A stretch of DNA of 64,000 bases, taken from the NCBI GenBank assembly GCA_034620365.1, contig JAQGEQ010000123.1, positions 1 through 64,000 of the forward strand, written 5' to 3'. The notes below the pieces were generated by a model. The model saw nothing but the letters and a program-made list of their open reading frames with translations. It was not told the origin of the DNA and ran no database searches. Shown here one piece after another: positions 1 through 14,013 of the stretch. The number at the start of each line of letters is the position of its first letter. Positions within the stretch are counted from its first letter, which is position 1. The translations under genes were made by a program, and so were the position numbers. The stretch comes from Pegea sp. RAD2-039 (taxonomy: Eukaryota; Chordata; Thaliacea; Salpida; Salpidae).

Positions 1-1930
1 TACAGTCTAACAAGTTTGTAATATTAATATCATTCTAATTTCGTAGGCGCTTTCACATGCCTTTTTCTCTGAATCCTTTTTGAAGCCACAAATGGAAAAC
101 TTAAAATGGTTTTTATATGCGTAAAAATATTAGCAGAAGTGTTCAGATCATGAAATTCCAACCTTACTATTTTTGTAGACTGTAAACTTTTACGGTCGAA
201 ATAAACCTTCAATTATGAACTTTGTTCAGCAGAAGAATCGATTCTGATATCGTAACGACACAGAATTGGTGCTAATGATGACGTCACAAGCAATTTACTT
301 GCCGGTAAACTCGTATAAAACGTTTACCTATTTTAGTCTGAGAACCTTACAAGCAGCAGATAGAGGAAGAAGTGATGCACTGATTCATTAATTGTTCTTC
401 ATCTAATCAAAGCAATTCACTAAATACTCTGTAATATTTAATAATTTGAGTCCTTTTCATCTACAAATTAAAGTTCAGATGAGGAAGTTACACGATGTTT
501 CCGTTGCAATTTGCAATTAGTTCGACATCTATAGATTTTTGTTGTTTAAAGACTGGAAATATCAAGTAGTTCATGCAAGACTTCTTGAAAGATCAGGATA
601 AAGATGAAAAATGTGTATCATTTTATTAGTAGTATCTTGAGTTTGAGTGATTAAGTAACCAGGTTATACAAGATGGCGTTGAAGATGTTCAAGTGATAAG
701 AAAAAACAAAATATTAAAAAAGAGAGATGCAGAAGTTGGAAAGAATCTTTTTTGTAAAGATCAGTAGACACTGTGAATACTAATTTCTAAAACTTTTAAG
801 CTTCAATTGAAATTAATGAGCTTTTAGAAAACAAAGATAGTAAATCATGTTGGGCTGTAATCATGTAGAGGTCATTGAAGTTTGTTAAAAAACATCTTTT
901 ATAATTCAAAACAATTTCTTCAAAAATTGAACAATTTTGTAAATCTTATCTCAAATTGTTCTTCAAATTTTAAACTTCAAAAAAAAATTAAAAGATATAA
1001 AAAGCAACAATTTAGTATCACCTCAGGTTTTCTAAATTAACTTCTTTCTCTGAGTTCACTTTCATAGTTTTTACCTCATCCAATGAAACGTCGTTATCAG
1101 AATGCTTAAAATGCAAAAGACATTTAATTAGCAAAACTAATTAAAGTTATTTTTGAAAATTTTTTTCTGCTGAATAAAGTTTGTAATTGAAGTTTATTTC
1201 GACCGTGAAAATTTACAGTCTACAAAAATTTCATCAGTTCATGTTAATAACTGTTTCTTCTGCAAATATTTTACGTGTATACAAACCACTTTAAGTTTTC
1301 GATTTGAGGCTTCAAAAACGAATAAAAAAAGAAAGCATGTGAAAGCGCCTAAGAAATTAGAATGATAATATTAAACAGTACTAAAGTAAAAAATTTTCGT
1401 CTAATATTCGTTCAGGTAAATTTTTGTTTTTTTAGCGGCAAGTTTGCTTCTTGTCTGCATTTCTACTTTGATAGCAACATGTTCTCATACGGAAGAGATG
1501 ATGACGTCAAAAGCTACGTCGAAGGTACCGATTTCATCATTTTTTTTACAGTGTTTCTTGTTACTATCTAGTTTGTTCACCAACTTTTTTACCTGTGAAT
1601 GATGACTTTATCACTACACAGTCTCACCAATGACGTCAGTAATTCACTTTGATGTACTACATCTTATTAGCACTTCATTGTTCGATATTCATAAATAACG
1701 ATTTTCATCTTTTCTTCATTACGTGTTGATTGTTAACATCACTTTGAAAAGATCAAAATTTCTTTTTAATTTTTTTATTAGATCCTTATATCCTGCATCA
1801 ATTTGTACTACTATGGGTACTTAAGGAACAAAAAAAGAATTAATTTAAACAAAATATATTTAACAGCCAATTATTTCAAATTAACTTCTAAATAAAAAAG
1901 GGTTCTTTGAATAATTATATAAAATTACTA
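1..1930. repeat. Foldback-type repeat unit, first copy
   Basis: The stretch has an inverted-repeat layout. A left arm (about 20-235) carries the landmark GTAGGCGCTTTCACATGC. A middle part (about 240-1,160) follows, then a right arm (about 1,160-1,920) carrying the reverse complement GCATGTGAAAGCGCCTA. The left arm recurs directly at 8,180-8,400 and 16,860-17,090 and inverted at 9,415-9,640. The right arm recurs directly at 22,140-22,900 and inverted at 20,400-21,200. The middle part recurs directly at 14,400-15,010 and inverted at 8,470-9,360 and 21,210-22,085. No open frame of note was seen and no transposase was recognised. The window starts inside the repeat, so its true left end is not visible. 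Confidence 0.75.
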
Positions 1931-3972
1931 ATTACAGTTAGTTTTTGAATTTTAGGTAAATGTTTTAAATGAGTTTACCGACAAGTAAAGTGCCTGTGAC
2001 GTCATCATTAGCACCGATTCTTTGTCATTTGGAGAACAGAATCGATTGTTATTTTCTAATAGAAAATTGTTTACTACAAACACCGATAAAGATGTCATCG
2101 ACTTGATGGCAAGATTCGTTTCAAGACCACCATTGATCACCTGATCTCAATGAAAAAGCTGTAAACGTTCGGAAGCATCGAGTTATGTAGCGCTTATAAG
2201 ATGTAGTACATCAAAGTGAATTACTGACCTCACTGGTGATGCTGTGTACCAATGAAGTCATCATTCACAGTTAAGGAAATTGTTGCACAAGCTAGATCCC
2301 AACTAAAAACAATTTCCAAAAAATTGATGAAATTGGCATCTTCGATGTTTTTTGTGACGTCATCATCTCTTCCTTATGACAACATGTTATTAACTTCTAA
2401 TAAGTTGACAAGGTATCTTGTTTCAAACTGCTAATTTACAACTACAACAACTTGTTACGAAATTTGGTTGTTACGACAACCTGTTAGCAACTGATCGTTG
2501 GTTTCTACGATAATGTGGCACTACTGTTGTTTTTTTGTAAGGAAAATCAGTTATTAACTTCAAAGTAGTTCCTAGAAGTTCATCTTCTACAGACTCTGGT
2601 TTAAATTATTGTACAATTGATTATCAATTATAAGATTTTTATCACACAACCTATAAACAGAGTCTTAAGTCCGTAAAATCAGTCTGCAGAACTTTATTGA
2701 TCTTTCCTTGTATCTTTTCGCTGTTTTTTTGTAAATCTTTTAAATTTCTTTTTAGGAATGTCAATTTTGATGAAGTCATCTTACTAACACCGAAGATTGT
2801 CCTGCAATTTTGTATCTTTTAGTTTTCTAATGTTGTAAGTTAAATTTTGATAAAATAGTCAAAATATGCAAATAAGCTTAGACTTTGTTAATTTTCTTTT
2901 TTTCGAAAACATTTTTACTTTTTTTAAAATCACAGACGATTACGTTTAGTTATCTACCAGACAACTTTGTGACGTCATCAACGAGGAGTTATGAAAAATG
3001 ATATTATTGATAGAATTGATTATAATTTATAATATTGAGGTTTGCTGCGTTTCTATTCTAATTATAGCAGAGAAAAAAGTATGGTGATCTATTTTTAAAT
3101 CAAAAAAAAAAGCTTTAAGCTCCACAAGTGACGACTGCAGTTATTTTTTCATTACTTTCTTGTTTATATCACAATAGTCTGTTGTCAATCTATTTGAAAT
3201 TCATCATAAGCAAATCGTTCTGAAAATTTTTGTGTGATTACGTAATTTGTAACAAGCTATTAATAAAAACAGTTTCAAATTTTAATTACAGATATTATAG
3301 TTTTTACTAAAATTCTCTTATTTGTTTATTTTTTAAACTAACAAACTGTTACAAATTTTATCTACTTTTATTGTAGATATGAATCCCCTAGATAAACAGC
3401 GACTCACTTTCATCTGATATTGTCCTTTAAGTTTACCTTACTTTTCATTCTTACATATGGAAAACAAGCAATTAAAGAAAAAATCCATATATTTATTGCA
3501 TCTTTATTAATATTAGTCTAACTTGGTCATATAAATTTATCTCAATAATGCCTCATATAGTAAAATTGTATAAAATAATACAGAAAGAAAAACTAATAGA
3601 ATGATGAAGAGAAGAAAAAATAACTTTAATTATCCATTTCGAATTTTAAAGAAGTTTATAGAAATTTGATGGATATTTCAGCTGCTTAAAAATATGTTAT
3701 TCAGATCACTTGCCTGAAACTATTGCAAAAAGTCAAACGCTGTTAACAACAACAAAATTTGACTTTGTTTAATTCTATTAATTTCAGTTTTTACAAACTT
3801 TTCCTAATTGTCTATTTTCAAATCAAGAAATTTTAATTTTTTTACTTTTTGTAAAATTTTGAAGTTTAAACAAATTTTTTCAAAATATTTTCTTTTATTT
3901 TGATTTCAATTGTGTAAGGGCTTTCACATAATATCTCGCAGCAATAATAAATTAACTTTTCAAATGATAAAT
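1930..3972. repeat. Dispersed repeat module, copy lacking a 420-bp insert
   Basis: Positions 1,900-3,230 are nearly collinear with 5,190-6,510 in direct orientation and with about 9,990-11,300 in inverse orientation. Positions 3,230-3,972 match 6,930-7,680 and 15,600-16,350. At 3,224-3,236 this copy joins sequences that are about 420 bp apart in the other two copies, so it looks like an empty site. No gene was recognised. Confidence 0.7.
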
Positions 3973-5060
3973 ATATTTTGCATTTTATTCATTCTGATAA
4001 CGACGTTTCATTGGATGAGGAAAAAACTATGAAAGTGAACCCAGAGAATGAAGTTGATTTTGAAAACTTGAGGTGATACTAAATTGTTGCTTTTTATATC
4101 TTTCAATTTCTTTTGAAGTTCAAAATTTGAAGAACAATTTGAGATAAATATACAAAATTGTTCAATTTTTGAAGAATTTATTTTGAATTATAAAATATGT
4201 TTATCAACAAACTTGAAAGACATCTGTACATGATTACAGCCCAACATGATCTACTATCTTTGTTTTCTCAAATCTCCCGAATTTCAAGAACAGCTTAAAA
4301 GTTTTGGAAACTAGTATTCACAGTATCTACTGATCTTGACAAAAAAGATTCTTGTTTACTTATGCATCTCTCTTTTTCAATATTTTATTTTTTCTTATCA
4401 CTTTAACATCTTCTACACCATCTATTTTATAGATTTTTCTTTTTTATGGTCTTACAGAGTACAAAAAAATTAAGTAGTTGGCACATTTGACGTTGTCTGT
4501 GACGTCATCATCTCTTTCTTATAACAACATGTTACTAACTTCTATTAAGTTGACAATATAACGAGTTTCTAACTGCTAACTTTAAATTTTAAGGACATTA
4601 AACAGTTTTTACACTTCTTGGCGAAATTATTAATATGTTGTTGATATTACCAACAGCTTTATGTTTATTTTATAATTTTGTTTATAGTTATTGTCAGTTT
4701 TACCACTAAAGTTAATATATAATTAAACTAAAATTTAAAAAATTGTTTATATTTTATTTTTTAGTTATCAAACCACTTGAGAAATGTCTAGCCAGCTTGT
4801 TTATATTACAATTGTTTCAAATCAAGTTTTAATTAACAAAAATATTCTGTAAATAAACATTATAATCAAACAATATTAATAATTACACTTCTTACAATAA
4901 TATTTATCATTTAAAAAGGTGTTTTATAATTGCTGCGAGATTTTATGTGAAAGCTCTTACACAATTGGAAACAAAATAGAAGAAAATATTTCAGAAAAAA
5001 TTTGTTTAAACTCCTTTAAAACATAAAATCTCGCAGCAATAATAAAATAACATTTCAAAT
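3973..5060. repeat. Inverted copies of dispersed modules
   Basis: Positions 3,975-4,440 are the reverse complement of the foldback middle part (compare 700-1,120). Positions 4,470-5,000 are the reverse complement of 7,610-8,125 and 16,290-16,800. The motif of 'ctcgcagcaat' with 'gtgaaagc' occurs in both orientations around 4,930-5,045. This is a junction of rearranged repeat pieces with no coding potential seen. Confidence 0.6.
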
Positions 5061-8000
5061 GATAAATATACACAATTATTAATTCACTAACATGGGTACT
5101 TAAGGAACAAAAAAAAGAATCAACTTAAACAAAGTATGTTTAACAGCCTATAAACTCAAATTAACTTATAAATAAAAAAAGGTTCTTTGAATAATTATAT
5201 AAACTTACTAATTACAGTTAGTTTTTAAATTTTAGGTAAACGTTTTATACGAGTTTACCGACAAGTTAAGTGCTTGTGACGTCATCATTAGCACCGATTC
5301 TTTGTCGTTTTGAGAGCAGAATCAATTGTTATTTTCTAATAGAATTTGTTTACCACAAACACTGACAAAGATGTCATCGACTTGATGGCAAGATTCGTAT
5401 CAAGACCGCCATTGATCACCTGATCTCAATGAAAAAGCTGTAAACGTTCGCAAGCATCGAGTAATGTAGCGCTAATAAGATGTAGTACATCAAAGTGAAT
5501 TACTGACGTCATTAGTGACACTGTGTAGTGATGAAGTCATCATTCACAGTTAAGGAAATTGTTGCAGAAGCTAGATCCTAACTAAAAACAATTTCCAAAA
5601 AATTGATGAAATCAGAATCTTCGACGATGTTTGTGATGTTATCATTTCTTTCTTATGGCAACATGTTTTTAACTTCTAATAAGTTGACAAGATATATTGT
5701 TTCAAGCTGCTAATTTGCTAATAAAACAATCTTATGCTAAATTTGGTTGTTACGACAACCTGTTAGCAACTGATCATTGGTTTCTACGGTAATATGGCAA
5801 TAATTAATGTTTGTTTGTAAGGAAAATCAGTTTTTAACTTCAATGTAGTTCCTAGAAGTTCATCTTCTATAGAATCTGGTTTAAATTATTTTACAATTGG
5901 TTATCAATTATAAGATTTTATCACAAATCCTTTAAACAGAGTCTTAAGTCCGTAAAATCAGTCTACAGAACTTTATTGTTCTTTCCTTGTATCTTTTCGC
6001 TGTTTTTCTGTAAATATTTTAAAATTATTTTTAGCAGTGACAATTTTGATGAGATCATCTCACTAACACTGAAAATTGTTTTGCAATTTTTGTATCTTTT
6101 AGTTTTCTAATGTTGTAAGGTAGATTTTGATAAAACAGTCAAAATATGCAAACTACTTTTAATTTGTTAATTTCCTTTTTTTCGAAAACATTTTTACTTA
6201 TTTTTAATTCACAGACGACTACGTTTAGTCAGCTACCAGACAACTTTATGACGTCATCAACGAGAAGTTATAAAAGTGACATTATTGATAAACTTAATTA
6301 TAATTGATAATATTGAGGTTTGCTGCGTTTCTATTCTAATTATAGCAGAGAAAAAAGTATGGTGATCTATTTTTAAATCCAAAAAAAAAGCTTTAAGCTT
6401 CACAAGTGACGACTGCAGTTATTTTTTCATTACTTTCTGGCTTATATTACAATGGTTTGTTATCAATCCATTTGAAATTCATCATAAGCAAATCCTTCTG
6501 AAAATTTTGCGAAATTTCATCATTTGCCGATTTTAACGTAAAAATCATTCCTTTTAAACAAATTTTTATCTTCCTTACTTCACATTTTTTGTGTTAAAAT
6601 ATCACTTGGAAAACCTTAAAGTCTATAATCATGATTACCTTCCTTTTATTACTATTGCAATATAGAAGAAAAAAAAGTGAAATGAAAGTTTTTTGATAAA
6701 TTATAAACATTATTATTTATAAATATTTACAATATTTATGAATATTTAGTTTAAAAAAGTAACTAATTTTAAAAATATTTAAACAAGAAAAATTTAATAT
6801 AAAATTGTCATTAATTACAAAATCTCAACTATTTGTGAATTATTAACAAATTTAATTCATAATCCAGCTCCTTAAATAATATTTATTTAGATTATTTGTT
6901 ATTCACATGATCAATTCAGCAATTTCTGTGATTATGTAATTTGCAACAAGCTATTAATAAAAAAAAGTATAAATCTTTAATTACAGATATTATAGTTTTT
7001 ACCAAACTTTTCTTATTTCCTTATTTTTTAAACTAACAAACTGTTACAAATTTTATCTACTTTTGTTGTAGATATGAATGTCCAAAATAAACAGCGACAA
7101 ACTTTCATCTGATATTGTCCTTGAAGTTTATCTTGCTTTTCATTCTGATAGATGGAAAACAAGCAACTAAAGACAAAATCCATATATTTTTTGCATCTTT
7201 ATTAATATCAGTCTAAGTTGGTCATATTAATTTTTCTCACTACTGCCTCAGATAGTATAATTGTATAAAATAAAAAAGAAAGAAAAACTAATAGAATAAT
7301 GAAGTGAATAGAAAATAACTTTAAGTATCCATTTCGAATTTAAAAAAAATTTAAACAAATTTGATGGATATTTCAGTTCCTTAAAAATATGTTATTCAAA
7401 TCAATTGCCTGAAAACTTTGCAAAATGTCAAAGCTGTTAACAACTAAAATAGTTTGAAATTTTATAATTTTAAAAATAATAGTTTGTACTAAACTTCTTT
7501 AATTGTTTATTTTGAAATCAAGAAATCTCTAATTTTTGTACAATTTTGTAAATTTTTGAAGTTTAAACAAATTTTTTCTGAAATATTTTCTTTTATTTTA
7601 ATTCCAATTGTGTAAGGGCTTTCACATAAAATCTAGCAGCAATAATAAAACACCTTTTTAAATGATAAATATTATTGTAAGAAGTGTAATGATTAATATT
7701 GTTTGATTATAATGTTTACTTACAGAATATTTTTGTTAATTAAAACTTGATTTGAAACAATTGTAATATAAACAAGCTGGCTAGACATTTCTCAAGTGGT
7801 TTGATAACTAAAAAATAAAATATAAAAAATTTTTTAAACTTTAGTTTAATTATATATTAACTTTAGTGGTAAAACTGACAATAATTATAAACAAAATTAT
7901 AAAATAAACATAAAGCTGTTGGTAATATCAACAACATATTAATAATTTCGCCAAGAAGTGTAAAAACTGTTTAATGTCCTTAAAATTTAAAGTTAGCAGT

Positions 8001-8180
8001 TAGAAACTCGTTATATTGTCAACTTAATAGAAGTTAGTAACATGTTGTTATAAGAAAGAGATGATGACGTCACAGACAACGTCAAATGTGCCAACTACTT
8101 AATTTTTTTGTATAGTGTTTTTAGTTAAGATCTAGATTGTGCAAAAATTTCTTTAAATGTAGATGATGACTTCATCACTA
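5060..8180. repeat. Dispersed repeat block, second copy with insert
   Basis: Positions 5,094-6,510 repeat 1,813-3,230. Positions 6,360-8,465 are a direct duplicate of 15,040-17,140, with a constant offset of about 8,676 bases. This copy carries the insert at about 6,510-6,926 that the 1,930-3,972 copy lacks. Positions 7,610-8,125 are the inverse of 4,470-5,000. No gene was recognised. Confidence 0.7.
6510..6926. mobile_element. Putative short non-autonomous insertion (~420 bp)
   Basis: The interrupted copy reads ...aaaattttg then about 417 bp then caattt..tgtgatta. The uninterrupted copy at 3,220-3,240 reads ...aaaatttttgtgtgatta. The same insertion is at about 15,184-15,602, flanked there by AATTTTG on both sides, which fits a short target-site duplication. 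Part of it is also present inverted at about 9,805-9,985. The ends show at most a weak terminal inverted similarity (GCTAAC / GTTAGC-like). No open frame is visible and the element class is unknown. Confidence 0.4.
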
Positions 8181-9660
8181 TACAGTCTAACAAGTTTGTA
8201 ATATTAATATCATTCTAATTTCGTAGGCGCTTTCACATGCCTTTTTCTCTTAATCGTTTTTGAAGCCACAAATGGAAAACTTAAAATGGTTTTTAAATGC
8301 GTAAAAATATTAGCAGAAGTGTTCAGCTCATGAAATTTTAACCTTACTATTTTTGTAGACTGTAAACTTTTACGGTCGAAATGAACCTTCAATTATGACC
8401 TTTGTTCAGCAGAAGAATCGATTCTGATATCGTAACGACACAGAATTGGTGCTAATGATGACGTCTAATGAAAACTATGTTCAGCAGAAAAAAATTTTCA
8501 AAAATAACTTTAATTAGTTTTGCTAATTAAATGTATTTTGCATTTTAAGAATTCTGATAACGACGTTTCATTGGATGAGGTAAAAACTATGAAAGTAATC
8601 TCAGAGAAAGAAGGTGATTTAGAAAACCTGAGGTGATACTAAATTGTTGCTTTTTATATCTTTTAATTTCTTTTGAAGTTCAAAATTTGAAGAACAATTT
8701 GAGATAAATATACAAAATTGTGTAATTTTTGAAGACAATATTTTGAATTATAAAAGATGTTTATCAACAAACTTGCAAGACATCTGTACATGATTACAGC
8801 CCAACATGTTCTACTATCTTTGTTTTCTAAAAGCTCTTTAATTTCAAGTGCAGCTTAAAAGTTTTACAAATTAGTATTCACAGTATCTACTGATCTTTAC
8901 AAAAAAGATTTTTTCTAACTTCTGCATCTCTCTTTTTTAATATTTTATTTTTTCTTATCACTTGAACTTCTTCTACGCCATCTTGTATAATCTGGTTACT
9001 TAATCACTCAAAATCAAGATAATACTAATAAAATGATACACATTTTTCATCTTTATTCTGATCTTTCAAGATGTCTTGCATGAACTACTTGATATTTCCA
9101 GTCTTCAAACAACAAAAATCTATAAATGTCGAACTAACTGTAAATTGCAACTGAAACATCGTGTAACTTCCTCATCTGAACTTTAATTTGTAGATGAAAA
9201 GGACTCAAATTATTAAACATTTCAAAGTATTTAGTGAATTGCTCAGATTAGATGAAGAACAGTTAATGAATCAGTGCATCACTTCTTCCTCTATCTGCTG
9301 CTTGTAAGGCTATCAGACTAAAATAGATAAACGTTTTATACGAGTTTACTGACAAGTAAATTGCTTGTGACGTCATCATTAGCACCAATTCTGTGTCGTT
9401 TCGATATCAGAATCGATTTTTCTGCTGAACAAAGTTCATAATTGAAGGTTTATTTCGACCGTAAAAGTTTACGGTCTACAAAAAATAGAAAGATTCAAAA
9501 ATTCATCGAATGAACACTTCTGCTAATATTTTTACGCATATAAAAACCATTTTAAGTTTTCCATTTGTGGCTTCAAAAACGATTAAAAGAAAAAGGCTTG
9601 TGAAAGCGCCTACGAAATTAGAATGATATTAATATTACAGACTGGTTACACTGTATAGTG
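8180..9660. repeat. Foldback-type repeat unit with ~220-bp inverted arms
   Basis: The left arm (8,190-8,410) and right arm (9,415-9,645) are near-perfect reverse complements. Both carry the GTAGGCGCTTTCACATGC-type landmark at the outer end and GTTCAGCAGAA at the inner end. The interior (8,470-9,360) is the reverse complement of 240-1,150. The arms could pair into a long hairpin. No coding sequence was seen, so the unit would be non-autonomous if mobile. Confidence 0.65.
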
Positions 9661-12436
9661 ATGAAGTCATCATCTACATTTAAAGAAATTTTTGCACAAT
9701 CAAGATCTTAACTAAAAACACTGTACAGAAAAATTAAGTAGTTGGCACATTTGACGTTGTCTGTGACGTCATCATCTATTTCTTATAACAACATGTTACT
9801 AACTTTTTTTCTTCTATATTGCAATAGTAATAAAAGGAAGTTAATCATGATTATAGACTTTAAGGTTTTCCAAGTGATATTTTAACACAAAAAATGTGAA
9901 GTAAGGAAGATAAAAATTTGTTTAAAAGGAATGATTTTTACGTTAAAATCGACAAATGATGAAATTTAGCAAAATTTTCAGAACGATTTGCTTATGATGA
10001 ATTTCAAATGGATTGATAACAAACTATTGTGATATAAACAAGAAAGTAATGAGAAAATTACTGCAGTCGTCACTTGTGAAGCTTAAAGCTTTTTTTTTGG
10101 ATTTAAAAATAGATCACCATACTTTTTTCTCTGCTATAATTAGAATAGAAACGCAGCAAACCTCAATATTATCATTTATAATTAATTTTATCAATAATGT
10201 CACTTTTATAACTTCTCGTTGATGACGTCATAAAGTTGTCTGGTAGCTGACTAAACGTAGTCGTCTGTGAATTAAAAAAAAGTAAAAATGTTTTCCAAAA
10301 AAAGAAATTAACCAATTCAAATTAGTTTGCATATTTTGACTATTTTATCAAAATTTACCTTACAACATTAGAATACTAAACGATACAAAAATTGCAAAAC
10401 AATTTTCGGTGTTAGTGAGATGATCTCATCAAAATTGTCACTGCTAAAAAGAAATTTAAAATATTTACAGAAAAACAGCGAAAAGATACAAGGAAAGAAC
10501 AATAAAGTTCTGCAGACTGATTTTACGGACTTAAGACTCTGTTTAAAGGATTTGTGATACAAATCTTATAATTGATAATCATTTGTAAAATAATTTAAAC
10601 CAGATTCTATAGAAGATGAACTTCTAGGAACTACTTTGAAGTTAAAAACTGATTTTCCTTACAAACAAACAATAGTTAGTGCCATATTACCGTAGAAACC
10701 AATGATCAGTTGCTAACAGGTTGTCGTAACAACCAAATTTAGCATAAGATTGTTTTATTAGCAAATTAGCAGCTTGAAACAATATATCTTGTCAACTTAT
10801 TAGAAGTTAAAAACATGTTGCCATAAGGAAGAGATGATAACGTCACAAACATCGTCGAAGATTGTGATTTCATCAATTTTTTGGAAATTGTTTTTAGTTA
10901 GGATCTAGCTTGTGCAACAATTTCCTTAACTGTGAATGATGACATCATCACTACACAGTGTCACTAATGACGTCAGTAATTCACTTTGATTTACTACATG
11001 TTAACAGCACTACATAACTCGATGCTCCCGAACGTTTACAGCTTTTTCATTGAAATCAGGTGATCAATGGCGGTCTTGATACGAATCTTGCCATTAAGTC
11101 GATTACATCCTTGTCAGTGTTTGTGTAAAACATTTTTCTATTAGAAAATATCCATTGATTCTGCTCTCGAAACAACAAAGAAACGGTGCTAATGATGACG
11201 TCACAAGCACTTTACTTGTCGGTAAACTCGTATAAAACGTTTACCTAGAATTCAAAAACTAACTGTAATTAGTAATTTTATATAATTATTCAAAGACCTT
11301 TTTTATTTGGAAGTTAATTTGAGTTTATAGGCTGTGAAATATACTTTGTTTAAATTAATTCTTTTTTTGTTCCTTAAGTACCCATAGTAGTACAAATTGA
11401 TGCAGGATATAAGGGTTTAATAAAAATTAAAAAGAAATTTTGATGTTTTCAAAGTGATGTTAACAATCAACACGTAATGAAGAAAAGATGAAAATCGTTA
11501 TTTATGAAAGTCGAGTTATGTAGCGCTAATAAGATGAAGTACATCAAAGTGAATTACCGACGTCATTGATGAGACTGTGTAGTGATGAAGTCATCATTCA
11601 CAGTTAAAAAAGTTGGTGAACAAACTAGATAGTAACAAGAAACACTGTAAAATAAAAGATGAAGTTGGTACCTTCGACATGCTTGTGACGTCATCATCTC
11701 TTCCTTATGAGAACATGTTGCTATCAAAGTAGAAACGCAGACAGGAAGCAAACTTGCCGCTAAAAAAAACAAAAATTTACCTGAACGAGTATTAGACGAA
11801 ATTATTTTACTTTAGTACTGTTCAATAGCATCATTTTAATTTCGTAGGCGCTTTCACATGCTTTCTTCTTTTAATCGTTTTTGAAGCCTCAAATGGAAAA
11901 CTTAAAGTGGTTTGTATATACATAAAAATATTTGCAGAAGAAATAGTTATTAGCATGAACTGATGGAATTTTTGTAGACTGTAAACTTTTACGGTCGAAA
12001 TAAACTTCAATTATGAACTTTGTTCAGCAGAAGTAAAATTCAAAAACTAACTTTAATTAGTTTTGCTAATTAAATGTCCGTTGCATTTTGTGCATTGTGA
12101 TAACGACGGTTCATTTGATGAGGTAAAAACTATGAAAGTAAACTCAGAGAAAGAAGTTGCTTTAGAAAACCTGAGGTGATACTAAATTGTTGCTTTTTAT
12201 ATCTTTTATTTCTTTTAAAGTTTAAAATTTGAAGAACAATTTGAGATAAAATTTACAAAATTGCTCAATTTTTGAAGACATTGTTTTAAATTATAAAAGA
12301 TGTTTATCAACAAACTTGAATGACATCTGTACGTGATTACAGCCCAACATGATCTACTATCTTTGTTTTCTAAAAGCTCCCGAATTTCAAGAGCAGCTTA
12401 AAAGTTTTACAAATTAGTATTCACAGTATCTACTGA
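9660..12436. repeat. Inverted copy of the dispersed block, then a truncated foldback unit
   Basis: Positions 9,725-9,800 repeat part of 4,470-4,550. Positions 9,805-11,270 are the reverse complement of about 5,205-6,670. Positions 11,250-11,840 resemble the long foldback arm, being the reverse complement of about 22,345-22,900. Positions 11,840-12,010 are the short arm. Positions 12,030-12,436 are the start of the foldback interior, which stops where the first LINE copy begins. This stretch is duplicated at 17,140-18,374. Confidence 0.65.
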
Positions 12437-14013
12437 TTAATGATTAATATGTGAAGACTTTCACAAATTTGGAAGAATGCTATTATTACTCCAATTTATA
12501 AGAAGGGTCCCAGAAACACTGCACTTAACTACAGACCAGTTTTGCTGACTTCGGTTTTCTGCAGAACTCAAGAACACATCATTCACAACCATATAACTAG
12601 CCATTTGACGGAGCATCATCTAATATCTGATGTCAAGCATGGCTTTGTTAAGCAAAGATCTTCTTTGACTTAACATCTCACTTCTTGCAATGAGCTTACA
12701 GCTCATTACGAAAGTAATACTCCATGTGACATCATATACCTTGATTTTGATAAAGCGTTCGATTCTGTTTCGCTCAACAAGCTCATTACTGTATTGAAAA
12801 ACATAAAAATCAGCAACTCTATCTTAAAATGGATTGAAGATTTCTTATCAGGTAGAACCCAACGAACCCGTGTAGAAAGATCTTTATCTACTCCTAGTAA
12901 AGTCACCAGCGGCGTTCCTCAAGGTTCCGTCCTTGGTCCACTTTTCTTTTTGATTTTCATTGAAGACCTCATCAGAAGACTAATAACAGCAGAAAATGTC
13001 AGTGTGTTTGTGTATGCAGATGACATCAAGCTATTATCTGGTTCTCACTCAAAACTTAAAAACTGCACTAAACATTGTAGAAAACTGGTCTGCGAATTGG
13101 CAACTTAAAATCCAGCCAACAAAGTCTAAAGTTATAACATTCTCCCGTAAGCCAGCTGCCAACTTCAGCAACCAATACTACATCAATGGATCTATTCTTG
13201 AACGAGTATCCTCAGTCATAGACCTCGGCATTACTCTGACATCTGACTTCAAATGGCACAGTTATGTTTCCAGAATCTTTGGAAAATCTATCAAGCTTGT
13301 CCACCTCATCATAAAGATTTTTAATTCTAAAGATCCATGGTTTTTCGTCAACCTCTTCAAGCTGTACATACGCCCTATTCTTGAATACAATGTAAGTGCA
13401 TGGATGCCATATCAAGTTGGTGATATCAGAAAAATCGAATCTGTTCAGGCAACATTTACGAGATTGGTTTGCAGGAAACTTAATATCAAATACGAGAGTT
13501 ATAAGCATCGTCTCAGCTTCATCAATCTAGATACTTTAGAAATCCGAAGAATTAAATACGACCTTATTCTGATTTTTAAAATTATTCACAACCTAATTGA
13601 TCTTCAGTTTGATGACTTCTTCTCCATTAGTCCCTCCCTCAAGTTATATCAAATCAGAAGACATAAACTACATCTTAATAAGCCCACTCCACCAGCTACG
13701 TTAACCAGATTAAGTTTTTCCTCATACCGCACAATCAGTACATGGAACAATCTGCCATCAGAGAGATTGTCATGTCAAAATCACTTGTGTTGTTCAAAAA
13801 AAAGCTGAATTGTTATAATACCGCCAACATTGCCATTTGTAAACTGTGAATTTTTCTCTTTTATAATACTATAATTCTGTGCAATCCTTCATTGTCATAT
13901 GCTTTTTCGTTTACACGTCAAATAGATCTAATTTGGGAGAATGTGTGTTAGCGAGAGGTGCTCTCTTTAGGCACCCTCCGTCACATTTATTGTAATAAAT
14001 AAATAAATAAATT
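12437..14013 (+). pseudogene. LINE retrotransposon copy 1, broken reverse transcriptase
   Basis: This is a 5'-truncated non-LTR retrotransposon of the CR1/Jockey type. It holds the reverse-transcriptase region and 3' end, almost identical to the copy at 18,375-19,953. RT signatures are visible, including GVPQGSVLGPLFF and FVYADDIK (near 12,915-13,035). Compared with copy 2 it has three disabling changes. A C-to-T change makes an in-frame TAA at 12,671-12,673, there is a +1 frameshift around 13,050-13,062, and there is a +2 insertion near 13,758. The 3' end carries a short hairpin (13,951-13,980) and a (TAAA)n tail. No endonuclease domain is present. Neither element end shows an obvious target-site duplication. 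Confidence 0.85.

Noticed and set aside
12794-13808. Two overlapping frames read as separate genes
   Set aside because: They are frameshifted halves of LINE copy 1.
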